A stretch of DNA of 64,000 nt from Fistularia commersonii (lineage: Eukaryota > Chordata > Actinopteri > Syngnathiformes > Fistulariidae), in the NCBI GenBank assembly GCA_037954325.1, contig JBBMNZ010000043.1, positions 124,001-188,000 on the forward strand, in the 5' to 3' direction. Below are positions 39,445 to 52,103 of this stretch, in pieces. Every line of letters begins with the position of its first letter. Position 1 is the first letter of the stretch. A program made the translations under genes and the position numbers. Under the pieces are notes generated by a model, which was given only the letters and a program-made list of their open reading frames with translations, had not been told where the DNA came from and did no database searches.

Positions 39445-40677
39445 GAAAAGATATAGCCATACGGTCAAAAAGTGTTTATCTCACTGAGTTGAAGCGTTTT
39501 TGATAAAGAGTGTCAATAACTAAAGATTCTTTTCTAGCAGATTGCTGGTGCTGAAATATGTTGAAAAGGGCTTAATTCTGCATAATATAAGTCAAAATCA
39601 TTGTGATCCTGTAACAATTTGAAAAGATATAGCCATATGGTCAAAAAGTGTTTATCTCACTGAGTTGAAGCTTTTTTGCAACAGAGTGTCAATGACTAAA
39701 AATTCCTTTCTAGCAGCTTGCTGGTGCTGAAATAAGTTGAAAAGGGCTTGATTCTGCATAATATAAGTCAAAATTATTGTGATACTGAAACATTTTAAAA
39801 AAGATATAGCCATATGGTCAAGAAGTGTTTATCTCACTGAGTTGAAGCGTCTTTGGAAAAGAGTGTCAATAACTATAGATTCCTTTCTAGCAGCTTGCTG
39901 GTGCTGAAATATGTTGAAAAGTGCTTGATTCTGCATAATATAAGTCAAAATCATTGTGATCCTGCAACATTTTGAAAAGATATAGCCATACGATCAAAAA
40001 GTGTTTATCTCACTGAGTTGAAGCTTTTTTGATAAAGAGTGTCAATAACTAAAGATTCCTTTCTAGCAGCTTGCTGGTGCTGACATATGTTGAAAAGGGC
40101 TTGATTCTGCATAATATAAGTCAAAATCATTGTGATCCTGCAACATTTTGAAAAGATATAGCCATATGGTCAAAAAGTGTTTATCTCACTGAGTTGAAGC
40201 TTTTTAGCAACAGAATGTCAATAACTAAAGATTCCTTTCTAGCAGCTTGCTGGTGCTGAAATATGTTGAAAAGGGCTTGACTCTGCATAATATAAGTCAA
40301 AATCTATGTGATCCTGCAACATTTGGAAAAGATATAGCCATACGGTCAAAAAATTTTTATCTCACAGAGTTGAAGCTTTTTTGCAAAAGAGTTTCAATAA
40401 CTAAAGATTCCTTTCTAGCAGCTTGCTGGTGCTGAAATATGTTGAAAAGGGCTTGATTCTGCATAATATAACTCAAAATCATTGTGATCCTGCAACATTT
40501 TAAAAAGATAAAGCCATATGGTCAAAAAGTGTTTATCTCACTGAGTTGAAGCTTTTTAGCAACAGAGTGTCAATAACTAAAGATTCCTTTCTAGCAGCTT
40601 GCTGGTGCTGAAATATGTTGAAAAGGGCTTGATTCTGCATAATATAAGTCAAAATCATTGTGATCCTGCAACATTTT
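38167..40677. repeat. Nested 7-monomer (1233-bp) tandem duplication
   Basis: 38167-39444 and 39400-40677 match at an offset of 1233 bp (7 monomers plus 1 bp) and overlap by 45 bp (39400-39444), which is the likely zone of the unequal crossover. The markers are CCTGTAACAATTTG (38376/39609), ATAAGTTGAAAAG, TTATTGTGATACTGAAAC, GTCAAGAAGTG, ACGATCAAAAAG, CATTTGGAAAAG and CTCACAGAGTTG. Single-base differences include CAGATTGCTGG (39538), AAAAATTCC (39698), GACTCTGC (40279) and GAGTTTC (40390) in the second copy. The repeat carries the same 62-codon chance frame at 39014-39202 and 40247-40435. Confidence 0.92.
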
Positions 40678-42289
40678 AAAAAGATATAACCATATGGTCA
40701 AAAAGTGTTTATCTCACTGAGTTGAAGCGTCTTTGGAAAAGAGTGTCAATAACTATAGATCCCTTTCTAGCAGCTTGCTGGTGCTGAAATATGTTGAAAA
40801 GGGCTTGATTCTGCATAATATAAATCAAAATCATTGTGATCATGCAACATTTTGAAAAGATATAGCCATACAGTCAAAAAGTGTTTATCTCACTGAGTTG
40901 AAGCTTTTTTGATAAAGAGTGTCAATAACTAAAGATTCCTTTCTAGCAGCTTGCTGGTGCTGAAATATGTTGAATAGGGCTTGATTCTGCATAATATTAG
41001 TCAAAATCATTGTGATCCTGCAACATTTTAAAAAGATATAGCCATATGGTCAAAAAGTGTTTATCTCACTGAGTTGAAGCTTTTTAGCAACAGAGTGTCA
41101 ATAACTAAAGATTCCTTTCTAGCAGCTTGCTGGTGCTGAAATATGTTGAAAAGGGCTTGTTTCTGCATAATATAAGTCAAATTCATTGTGATCCTGCAAC
41201 ATTTTGAAAAGATATAGCCATACGGTCAAAAAGTGTTTATCTCACTGAGTTGAAGCGTTTTTGATAAAGAGTGTCAATAACTAAAGATTCTTTTCTAGCA
41301 GGTTGCTGGTGCTTAAATATGTTGAAAAGGGCTTGATTCTGCATAATATTAGTCAAAATCATTGTGATCCTGCAACATTTTAAAAAGATATAGCCATATG
41401 GTCAAAAAGTGTTTATCTCACTGAGTTGAAGCTTTTTAGCAACAGAATGTCAATAACTAAAGATTCCTTTCTAGCAGCTTGCTGGTGCTGTAATATGTTG
41501 AAAAGGGCTTGATTCTGCATAATATAAGTCAAAATCATTGTGATCCTGCAACATTTTAAAAAGATATAACCATATGGTCAAAAAGTGTTTATCTCACTGA
41601 GTTGAAGCGTCTTTGGAAAAGAGTGTCAATAACTAAAGATCCCTTTCTAGCAGCTTGCTGGTGCTGAAATATGTTGAAAAGGGCTTGATTCTGCATAATA
41701 TAAGTCAAAATCATTGTGATCATGCAACATTTTGAAAAGATATAGCCATACGGTCAAAAAGTGTTTATCTTACTGAGTTGAAGCTTTTTTGCAAAAGAGT
41801 GTCAATGACTAAAGATTCCTTTCTAGCAGCTTGCTGGTGCTGAAATATGTTGAAAAGGGCTTGATTCTGCATAATATTAGTCAAAATCATTGTGATCCTG
41901 CAACATTTTAAAAAGATATAGCCATATGGTCAAAAAGTGTTTATCTCACTGAGTTGAAGCTTTTTAGCAACAGAATGTCAATAACTAAAGATTCCTTTCT
42001 AGCAGCTTGCTGGTGCTGAAATATGTTGAAAAGGGCTTGATTCTGCATAATATAAGTCAAATTCATTGTGATCCTGCAACATTTTGAAAAGATATAGCCA
42101 TACGGTCAAAAAGTGTTTATCTCACTGAGTTGAAGCGTTTTTGATAAAGAGTGTCAATAACTAAAGATTCCTTTCTAGCAGCTTGCTGGTGCTGAAATAT
42201 GTTGAAAAGGGCTTGATTCTGCATAATATAAGTCAAAATCATTGTGATCCTGCAACATTTTAAAAAGATATAGCCATATGGTCAAAAAG

Positions 42290-44197
42290 TGTTTATCTCA
42301 CTGAGTTGAAGCTTTTTAGCAACAGAATGTCAATAACTAAAGATTCCTTTCTAGCAGCTTGCTGGTGCTGAAATATGTTGAAAAGGGCTTGATTCTGCAT
42401 AATATAAGTCAAATTCATTGTGATCCTGCAACATTTTGAAAAGATATAGCCATACGGTCAAAAAGTGTTTATCTCACTGAGTTGAAGCGTTTTTGATAAA
42501 GAGTGTCAATAACTAAAGATTCCTTTCTAGCAGCTTGCTGGTGCTGAAATATGTTGAAAAGGGCTTGATTCTGCATAATATAAGTCAAAATCATTGTGAT
42601 CCTGCAACATTTTAAAAAGATAAAGCCATATGGTCAAAAAGTGTTTATCTCACTGAGTTGAAGCTTTTTAGCAACAGAGTGTCAATAACTAAAGATTCCT
42701 TTCTAGCAGCTTGCTGGTGCTGAAATATGTTGAAAAGGGCTTGATTCTGCATAATATAAGTCAAATTCATTGTGATCCTGCAACATTTTAAAAAGATATA
42801 ACCATATGGTCAAAAAGTGTTTATCTCACTGAGTTGAAGCGTCTTTGGAAAAGAGTGTCAATAACTAAAAATCCCTTTCTAGCAGCTTGCTGGTGCTGAA
42901 ATATGTTGAAAAGGGCTTGATTCTGCATAATATAAGTCAAAATCATTGTGATCATGCAACATTTTGAAAAGATATAGCCATACGGTCAAAAAGTGTTTAT
43001 CTCACTGAGTTTAAGCTTTTTTGATAAAGAGTGTCAATAACTAAAGATTCCTTTCTAGCAGCTTGCTGGTGCTGAAATATGTTGAAAAGGGCTTGATTCT
43101 GCATAATATTAGTCAAAATCATTGTGATCCTGCAACATTTTAAAAAGATATAGCCATATGGTCAAAAAGTGTTTATCTCACTGAGTTGAAGCTTTTTAGC
43201 AACAGAATGTCAATGACTAAAGATTCCTTTCTAGCAGCTTGCTGGTGCTGAAATATGTTGAAAAGGGCTTGATTCTGCATAATATAAGTCAAATTCATTG
43301 TGATCCTGCAACATTTTGAAAAGATGTAGCATTACGGTCAAAAAGTGTTTATCTCACTGTGTTGAAGCGTCTTTGGAAAAGAGTGTCAATAACTATAGAT
43401 TCCTTTCTAGCAGCTTGCTGGTGCTGAAATATGTTGAAAAGTGCTTGATTCTGCATAATATAAGTCAAAATCATTGTGATCCTGCAACATTTTGAAAAGA
43501 TATAGCCATACGGTCAAAAAGTGTTTATCTCACTGAGTTGAAGCTTTTTTGATAAAGAGTGTCAATAACTAAAGATTCCTTTCTAGCAGCTTGCTGGTGC
43601 TGAAATATGTTGAAAAGGGCTTGATACTGCATAATATAAGTCAAAACCTATGTGATCCTGCAACATTTTGAAAATATATAGCCATACGGTCATAAAGTGT
43701 TTATCTCACTGAGTTGAAGCGTTTTTGATAAAGAGTGTCAATAACTAAAGATTCCATTCTAGCAGCTTGCTGGTGCTGAAATATGTTGAAAAGGGCTTGA
43801 TTCTGCATAATATAAGTCAAAATCATTGTGTTCCTGCAACATTTTGAAAAGATATAGCAATATGGTCAAAAACTGTTTTTCTCACTGAGTTGAAGCTTTT
43901 TTGCAACAGAGTGTCAATAACTAAAGATTCCTTTCTAGCAGCTTGCTGGTGCTGAAATATGTTGAAAAGGGCTTGATTCTGCATAATATAAGTCAAAATC
44001 ATTGTGATCCTGCAACATTTTGAAAAGATATAGCCATACGGTCAAAAAGTGTTTATCTCACAGAGTTGAAGCGTTTTTGATAAAGAGTGTCAATAACTAA
44101 AGATTCCTTTCTAGCAGCTTGCTGGTGCTGAAATATGTTGAAAAGGGCTTGATTCTGCATAATATAAATCAAAATCATTGTGATCCTGCAACATTTT
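42290..44197. repeat. Right copy of 45-monomer-offset duplication
   Basis: Partner of 34368-36275. The breakpoint at 44197 lies within three bases of the place in the left copy where the 36-monomer-offset block begins, so that site took part in two separate rearrangements. Confidence 0.87.
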
Positions 44198-46150
44198 GAA
44201 AAGATATAGCCATATGGTCAAAATGTGTTTTTCTCACTGAGTTGAAGCTTTTTTGCAACAGAGTGTACATAACTAAAGATTCCTTTCTAGCAGCTTGCTG
44301 GTGCTGAAATATGTTGAAAAGGGCTTGATTCTGCATAATATAAGTCAAAATCATTGTGATCCTGCAACATTTTGAAAAGATACAGCCATACGGTCAAAAA
44401 GTGTTTATCTCACTGAGTTGAAGCTTTTTTGCAAAAGAGTGTCAATAACTAAATATTCCTTTCTAGCAGCTTGCTGGTGCTGAAATATGTTGAAAAGGGC
44501 TTGATTCTGCATAATATAAGTCAAAATCATTGTGATCCTGCAACATTTTAAAAAGATAAAGCCATTTGGTCAAAAAGTGTTTATCTCACTGAGTTGAAGC
44601 TTTTTAGCAACAGAGTGTCAATAACTAAAGATTCCTTTCTAGCAGCTTGCTGGTGCTGAAATATGTTGAAAAGGGCTTGATTCTGCATAATATAAGTCAA
44701 AATCATTGTGATCCTGCAACATTTTAAAAAGATATAGCCATATGGTCAAAAAGTGTTTGTCTCACTGAGTTGAAGCATTTTTGCAACAGAGTGTCAATGA
44801 CTAAAGATTCCTTTCTAGCAGCTTGCTGGTGCTGAAATATGTTGAAAAGGGCTTGATTCTGCATAATATAAGTCAAAATTATTGTGATCCTGAAACATTT
44901 TAAAAAGATATAGCCATATGGTCAAAAAGTGTTTATCTCACTGAGTTGAAGCGTCTTTGGAAAAGAGTGTCAATAACTATAGATTCCTTTCTAGCAGCTT
45001 GCTGGTGCTGAAATATGTTGAAAAGTGCTTGATTCTGCATAATATAAGTCAAAATCATTGTGATCCTGCAACATTTTGAAAAGATATAGCCATACGGTCA
45101 AAAAGTGTTTATCTCACTGAGTTGAAGCTTTTTTGATAAAGAGTGTCAATAACTAAAGATTCCTTTCTAGCAGCTTGCTGGTGCTGACATATGTTGAAAA
45201 GGGCTTGTCTCTGCATAATATAAGTCAAAATCATTGTGATCCTGCAACATTTTGAAAAGATATAGCCATACGGTCAAAAAGTGTTTATCTCACTGAGTTG
45301 AAGCTTTTTTGTAACAGAGTGTCAATAACTAAAGATTCCTTTCTAGCAGCTTGCTGGTGCTGAAAAATGTTGAAAAGGGCTTGATTCTGCATGATATAAG
45401 TCAAATTCATTGTCATCCTGCAACATTTTGAAAAGATATAGCCATACGGTCAAAAAGTGTTTATCTCACAGAGTTGAAGCGTTTTTGATAAAGATTGTCA
45501 ATAACTAAAGATTCCTTTCTAGCAGCTTGCTGGTGCTGAATTATGTTGAAAAGGGCTTGATTCTGCATAATATAAATCAAAATCATTGTGATCCTGCAAC
45601 ATTTTGAAAAGATATAGCCATATGGTCAAAATGTGTTTTTCTCACTGAGTTGAAGCTTTTTTGCAACAGAGTGTACATAACTAAAGATTCCTTTCTAGCA
45701 GCTTGCTGGTGCTGAAATATGTTGAAAAGGGCTTGATTTTGCATAATATAAGTCAAATTCATTGTGATCCTGCAACATTTTAAAAAGATACAGCCATACG
45801 GTCAAAAAGTGTTTATCTCACTGAGTTGAAGCTTTTTTGCAAAAGAGTGTCAATAACTAAATATTCCTTTCTAGCAGCTTGCTGGTGCTGAAATATGTTT
45901 AAAAGGGCTTGATTCTGCATAATATAAGTCAAAATCATTGTGATCCTGCAACATTTTAAAAAGATAAAGCCATTTGGTCAAAAAGTGTTTATCTCACTGA
46001 GTTGAAGCTTTTTAGCAACAGAGTGTCAATAACTAAAGATTCCTTTCTAGCAGCTTGCTGGTGCTGAAATATGTTGAAAAGGGCTTGATTCTGCATAATA
46101 TAAGTCAAAATCATTGTGATCTTGCAACATTTTAAAAAGATATAGCCATA
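44100..46150. repeat. 8-monomer-offset local duplication
   Basis: A run marked by GGTCAAAATGTGTTTTTCTC and GAGTGTACATAAC recurs at 44221 and 45628 (1407 bp, 8 monomers less 1) and once more at 48093 (2465 bp further, 14 monomers plus 1). Around it, GATACAGCC, AACTAAATATTCC and GCCATTTGGTC also recur in order. No unique sequence or gene is present. Confidence 0.75.
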
Positions 46151-48180
46151 TGGTCAAAAAGTGTTTGTCTCACTGAGTTGAAGCTTTTTAGCAACAGAGT
46201 GTCAATAACTAAAGATTCCTTTCTAGCAGCTTGTTGGTGCTGAAATATGTTGAAAAGGGCTTGATTCTGCATAATATAAGTCAAATTCATTGTGATCCGG
46301 CAACCTTTTTTAAAAGATATAGCCATACGGTCAAAAAGTGTTTATCTCACTGAGTTGAAGCTTTTTTGCAAAAGAGTGTCAATAACTAAGGATTCCTTTC
46401 TAGCAGCTTGCTGGTGCTGAAATATGTTGAAAAGGGCTTGATTCTGCATAATATAAGTCAAAATCATTGTGATCCTGCAACATTTTGAAAAGATATAGCC
46501 ATACGGTCAAAAAGTGTTTATCTCACTGAGTTGAAACTTTTTTGCAACAGAGTGTCAATAACTAAAGATTCCTTTCTAGCAGCTTGCTGGTGCTGAAATA
46601 TGTTGAAAAGGGCTTGATTCTGCATAATATAAGTCAAAACCTATGTGATCCTGCAACATTTTGAAAAGATATAGCCATACGCTAAAAAAGTGTTTATCTC
46701 ACTGAGTTGATGCGTTTTTGATATAGAGTGTCAATAACTAAAGATTCCATTCTAGCAGCTTGCTGGTGCTGAAATATGTTGAAAAGGGCTTGATTCTGCA
46801 TAATATAAGTCAAAATCATTGTGTTCCTGCAACATTTTGAAAAGATATAGCAATAGGGTCAAAATTGTTTTTCTCACTGAGTTGAAGCTTTTTTGCAACA
46901 GAGTGTCAATAACTAAAGATTCCTTTCTAGCAGCTTGCTGGTGCTGAAATATGTTGAAAAGGGCTTGATTCTGCATAATATAAGTCAAAATCATTGTGAT
47001 CCTGCAACATTGTGAAAAGATATAGCCATACGGTCAAAAAGTGTTTATCTCACAGAGTTGAAGCGTTTTTGATAAAGAGTGTCAATAACTAAAGATTCCT
47101 TTCTAGCAGCTTGCTGGTGCTGAAATATGTTGAAAAGGGCTTGATTCTGCATAATATAAGTCAAATTCATTGTGATCCTGCAACATTTTGAAAAGATATA
47201 GCCATACGGTCAAAAAGTGTTTATCTCACTGAGTTGAAGGTTTTTTGCAAAAGAGTGTCAATAACTAAAGATTCCTTTCTAGCAGCTTGCTGGTGCTGAA
47301 ATATGTTGAAAAGGGCTTGATTCTGCATAATATAAGTCAAAATCATTGTGATCCTGCAACATTTTAAAAAGATATAGCCATATGGTAAAAAAGTGTTTAT
47401 CTCACTGAGTTGAAGCTTTTTAGCAACAGAGTGTCATAACTAAAGATTCCTTTCTAGCAGCTTGCTGGTGCTGAAATATGTTGAAAAGGGCTTGATTCTG
47501 CATAATATTAATCAAATTCATTGTGATCCTGCAACCTTTTTTAAAAGATATAGCCATACGGTCAAAAAGTGTTTATCTCACTGAGTTGAAGCGTTTTTGA
47601 TAAAGAGTGTCAATAACAAAAGATTCCTTTCTAGCAGCTTGCTGGTGCTGAAATATGTTGAAAAGGGCTTGATTCTGCATAATATAAGTCAAATTCATTG
47701 TGATCCTGCAACATTTTGAAAAGATATAGCCATACGGTCAAAAAGTGTTTATCTCACTGAGTTGAAACTTTTTTGCAACAGAGTGTCAATAACTAAAGAT
47801 TCCTTTCTAGCAGCTTGCTGGTGCTGAAAAATGTTGAAAAGGGCTTGATTCTGCATAATATAAGTCAAATTCATTGTAATCCTGCAAAATTTTGAAAAGA
47901 TATAGCCATACGGTCAAAAAGTGTTTATCTCACAGAGTTGAAGCGTTTTTGATAAAGAGTGTCAATAACTAAAGATTCCTTTCTAGCAGCTTGCTGGTGC
48001 TGAAATATGTTGAAAAGGGCTTGATTCTGCATAATATAAATCAAAATCATTGTGATCCTGCAACATTTTGAAAAGATATAGCCATATGGTCAAAATGTGT
48101 TTTTCTCACTGAGTTGAAGCTTTTTTGCAACAGAGTGTACATAACTAAAGATTCCTTTCTAGCAGCTTGCTGGTGCCTAA
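46151..48180. repeat. Family A segment with more private variants
   Basis: About 11.5 monomers with more copy-specific changes than the left part of the array: GATCCGGCAACCTTTTTTAAAAG (46295), ACGCTAAAAAAGTG (46679), GATATAGAGTG (46729), AATAGGGTCAAAATTG (46851), GTGTCATAAC with one base lost (47431) and a second ACCTTTTTTAAAAG (47533). Single-base indels here open several chance minus-strand frames of 60-120 codons; these are rejected as genes. Confidence 0.75.
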
Positions 48181-49664
48181 ATATGTTGAAAAGGGCTTGA
48201 TTCTGCATAATATAAGTCAAAATCATTGTGATCCTGCAACATTTTAAAAAGATAAAGCCATATGGTCTAAAAGTGTTTATCTCACTGAGTTGAAGCTTTT
48301 TAGCAACAGAGTGTCCGAAAACTAAAGATTCCTTTCTAGCAGCTTGCTGGTGCTGAAATATGTTGAAAAGGGCTTGATTCTGCATAATATAAGTCAAAAT
48401 CATTGTGTTCCTGCAACATTTTGAAAAGATATAGCAATATGGTCAAAAACTGTTTTTCTCACTGAGTTGAAGCTTTTTTGCAACAGAGTGTCAATAACTA
48501 AAGATTCCTTTCTAGCAGCTTGCTGGTGCTGAAATATGTTGAAAAGGGCTCGATTCTGCATAATATAAGTCAAAATCATTGTGATCCTGCAACATTGTGA
48601 AAAGATATAGCCATACGGTCAAAAAGTGTTTATCTCACAGAGTTGAAGAGTTTTTGATAAAGAGTGTCAATAACTAAAGATTCCTTTCTAGCAGCTTGCT
48701 GGTGCTGAAATATGTTGAAAAGGGCTTGATTCTGCATAATATAAGTCAAATTCATTGTGATCCTGCAACATTTTAAAAAGATAAAGCCATATGGTCAAAA
48801 AGTGTTTATCTCACTGAGTTGAAGCTTTTTAGCAACAGAGTGTCAATAACTAAAGATTCCTTTCTAGCAGCTTGCTGGTGCTGAAATATGTTGAAAAGGG
48901 CTTGATTCTGCATAATATAAGTCAAAATCATTGTGATCCTGCAACATTTTAAAAAGATAAAGCCATATGGTCTAAAAGTGTTTATCTCACTGAGTTGAAG
49001 CTTTTTAGCAACAGAGTGTCCGAAAACTAAAGATTCCTTTCTAGCAGCTTGCTGGTGCTGAAATATGTTGAAAAGGGCTTGATTCTGCATAATATAAGTC
49101 AAATTCATTGTGTTCCTGCAACATTTTGAAAAGATATAGCAATATGGTCAAAAACTGTTTTTCTCACTGAGTTGAAGCTTTTTTGCAACAGAGTGTCAAT
49201 AACTAAAGATTCCTTTCTAGCAGCTTGCTGGTGCTGAAATATGTTGAAAAGGGCTCGATTCTGCATAATATAAGTCAAAATCATTGTGATCCTGCAACAT
49301 TGTGAAAAGATATAGCCATACGGTCAAAAAGTGTTTATCTCACAGAGTTGAAGAGTTTTTGATAAAGAGTGTCAATAACTAAAGATTCCTTTCTAGCAGC
49401 TTGCTGGTGCTGAAATATGTTGAAAAGGGCTTGATTCTGCATAATATAAGTCAAATTCATTGTGATCCTGCAACATTTTAAAAAGATAAAGCCATATGGT
49501 CAAAAAGTGTTTATCTCACTGAGTTGAAGCTTTTTAGCAACAGAGTGTCAATAACTAAAGATTCCTTTCTAGCAGCTTGCTGGTGCTGAAATATGTTGAA
49601 AAGGGCTTGATTCTGCATAATATAAGTCAAAATCATTGTGATCCTGCAACATTTTAAAAAGATA
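48181..49664. repeat. 4-monomer (705-bp) tandem duplication
   Basis: 48181-48959 and 48886-49664 match at an offset of 705 bp (4 monomers plus 1), overlapping by 74 bp. Shared rare variants are GTGTCCGAAAACTAAAG (48311/49016), GGTCTAAAAGTG (48265/48970), GGGCTCGATTC (48546/49251), AACATTGTGAAAAG and GTTGAAGAGTTTTTG (48643/49348). One difference is AAAATCATTGTGTTCC against AAATTCATTGTGTTCC. Chance minus-strand frames of 118 and 100 codons overlap the two copies and share their sequence. Confidence 0.9.
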
Positions 49665-49850
49665 TAACCATATGGTCAAAAAGTGTTTATCTCACTGAGT
49701 TGAAGCGTTTTTGATAAAGAGTGTCAATAACTAAAGATTCTTTTCTTGCAGCTTGCTGGTGCTGAAATATGTTGAAAAGGGCTTAATTCTGCATAATATA
49801 AGTCAAAATCATTGTGATCCTGTAACAATTTGAAAAGATATAGCCATATG

Positions 49851-50545
49851 GTCAAAAAGTGTTTATCTCACTGAGTTGAAGCTTTTTTGCAACAGAGTGT
49901 CAATTATTAAAGATTCCTTTCTAGCAGCTTGCTGGTGCTGAAATATGTTGAAAAGGGCTTGATTCTGCATAATATAAGTCAAAATTATTTTGATCCTGAA
50001 ACATTTTAAAAAGATATAGCCATATGGTCAAAAAGTGTTTATCTCACTGAGTTGAAGCGTCTTTGGAAAAGAGTGTCAATAACTAAAGATTCCTTTCTAG
50101 CAGCTTGCTGGTGCTGACATATGTTGAAAAGGGCTTGACTCTGCATAATATAAGTCAAAATCATTGTGATCCTGCAACATTTTGAAAAGATATAACCATA
50201 CGGTCAAAAAGTGTTTATCTCACTGAGTTGAAGCTTTTTTGCAACAGAGTGTCAATTATTAAAGATTCCTTTCTAGCAGCTTGCTGGTGCTGAAATATGT
50301 TGAAAAGGGCTTGATTCTGCATAATACAAGTCAAAATTATTTTGATCCTGAAACATTTCAAAAAGATATAGCCATATGGTCAAAAAGTGTTTATCTCACT
50401 GAGTTGAAGCGTCTTTGGAAAAGAGTGTCAATAACTAAAGATTCCTTTCTAGCAGCTTGCTGGTGCTGACATATGTTGAAAAGGGCTTGACTCTGCATAA
50501 TATAAGTCAAAATCATTGTGATCCTGCAACATTTTGAAAAGATAT
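49851..50545. repeat. 2-monomer (352-bp) tandem duplication
   Basis: 49851-50193 and 50203-50545 match at an offset of 352 bp. Markers are GTGTCAATTATTAAAG (49897/50249), TTATTTTGATCCTGAAAC (49985/50337), the GTCTTTGG cassette, GCTGACATATG and CTTGACTCTGC. The second copy has ATACAAG for ATATAAG and ATTTCAAAAAG for ATTTTAAAAAG. Confidence 0.88.
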
Positions 50546-50585
50546 AGCCATACGGTCAAAAAGTGTTTATCTCACTGAGTTGAAA

Positions 50586-52103
50586 CTTTTTTGCAACAGA
50601 GTGTCAATAACTAAAGATTCCTTTCTAGCAGCTTGCTGGTGCTGAAATATGTTGAAAAGGGCTTGATTCTGCATGATATAAGTCAAATTCATTGTGATCC
50701 TGCAACATTTTGAAAAGATACAGCCATACGGTCAAAAAGTGTTTATCTCACTGAGTTGAAGCTTTTTTGCAAAAGAGTGTCAATAACTAAATATTCCTTT
50801 CTAGCAGCTTGCTGGTGCTGAAATATGTTGAAAAGGGCTCGATTCTGCATAATATAAGTCAAAATCATTGTGATCCTGCAACATTTTGAAAATATATAGC
50901 CATGCGGTCAAAAAGTGTTTATATCACTGAGTTGAAACTTTTTTGCAACAGAGTGTCAATAACTAAATATTCCTTTCTAGCAGCTTGCTGGTGCTGAAAT
51001 ATGTTGAAAAGGGCTTGATTCTGCATAATATAAGTCAAAACCTATGTGATCCTGCAACATTTTGAAAAGATATAGCCATACGGTCAAAAAGTGTTTATCT
51101 CACTGAGTTGATGCGTTTTTGATAAAGAGTGTCAATAACTAAAGATTCCATTCTAGCAGCTTGCTGGTGCTGAAATATGTTGAAAAGGGCTTGATTCTGC
51201 ATAATATAAGTCAAAATCATTGTGTTCCTGCAACATTTTGAAAAGATATAGCAATATGGTCAAAAACTGTTTTTCTCACTGAGTTGAAGCTTTTTTGCAA
51301 CAGAGTGTCAATAACTAAAGATTCCTTTCTAGCAGCTTGCTGGTGCTGAAATATGTTGAAAAGGGCTTGATTCTGCATGATATAAGTCAAATTCATTGTG
51401 ATCCTGCAACATTTTGAAAAGATACAGCCATACGGTCAAAAAGTGTTTATCTCACTGAGTTGAAGCTTTTTTGCAAAAGAGTGTCAATAACTAAATATTC
51501 CTTTCTAGCAGCTTGCTGGTGCTGAAATATGTTGAAAAGGGCTCGATTCTGCATAATATAAGTCAAAATCATTGTGATCCTGCAACATTTTGAAAAGATA
51601 TAGCCATGCGGTCAAAAAGTGTTTATCTCACTGAGTTGAAACTTTTTTGCAACTGAGTGTCAATAACTAAAGATTCCTTTCTAGCAGCTTGCTGGTGCTG
51701 AAATATGTTGAAAAGGGCTTGATTCTGCATAATATAAGTCAAAACCTATGTGATCCTGCAACATTTTGAAAAGATATAGCCATACGGTCAAAAAGTGTTT
51801 ATCTCACTGAGTTGATGCGTTTTTGATAAAGAGTGTCAATAACTAAAGATTCCATTCTAGCAGCTTGCTGGTGCTGAAATATGTTGAAAAGGGCTTGATT
51901 CTGCATAATATAAGTCAAAATCATTGTGTTCCTGCAACATTTTGAAAAGATATAGCAATATGGTCAAAAACTGTTTTTCTCACTGAGTTGAAGCTTTTTT
52001 GCAACAGAGTGTCAATAACTAAAGATTCCTTTCTAGCAGCTTGCTGGTGCTTAAATATGTTGAAAAGGGCTTGATTCTGCATGATATAAGTCAAATTCAT
52101 TGT
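50586..52103. repeat. 4-monomer (704-bp) tandem duplication
   Basis: 50586-51399 and 51290-52103 match at an offset of exactly 704 bp. Shared variants are GCATGATATAAG (50671/51375/52079), GATACAGCC, AACTAAATATTCC, GGGCTCGATTC, GCCATGCGGTC (50899/51603), AAAACCTATGTG, GAGTTGATGCG (51107/51811) and GTGTTCCTGC. At 52104 the sequence switches to TGTCATCC, matching 45414 at an offset of 6690 bp, so a different block follows. Confidence 0.9.

Noticed and set aside
32676..40435. Three nearly identical 62-codon plus-strand frames (32676-32864, 39014-39202, 40247-40435) and a related one at 50281-50469
   Set aside because: Each is a little over one satellite monomer that happens to lack stops. They recur only because the surrounding blocks were duplicated. 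There is no domain, no initiation context, and neighbouring monomers close the frame.
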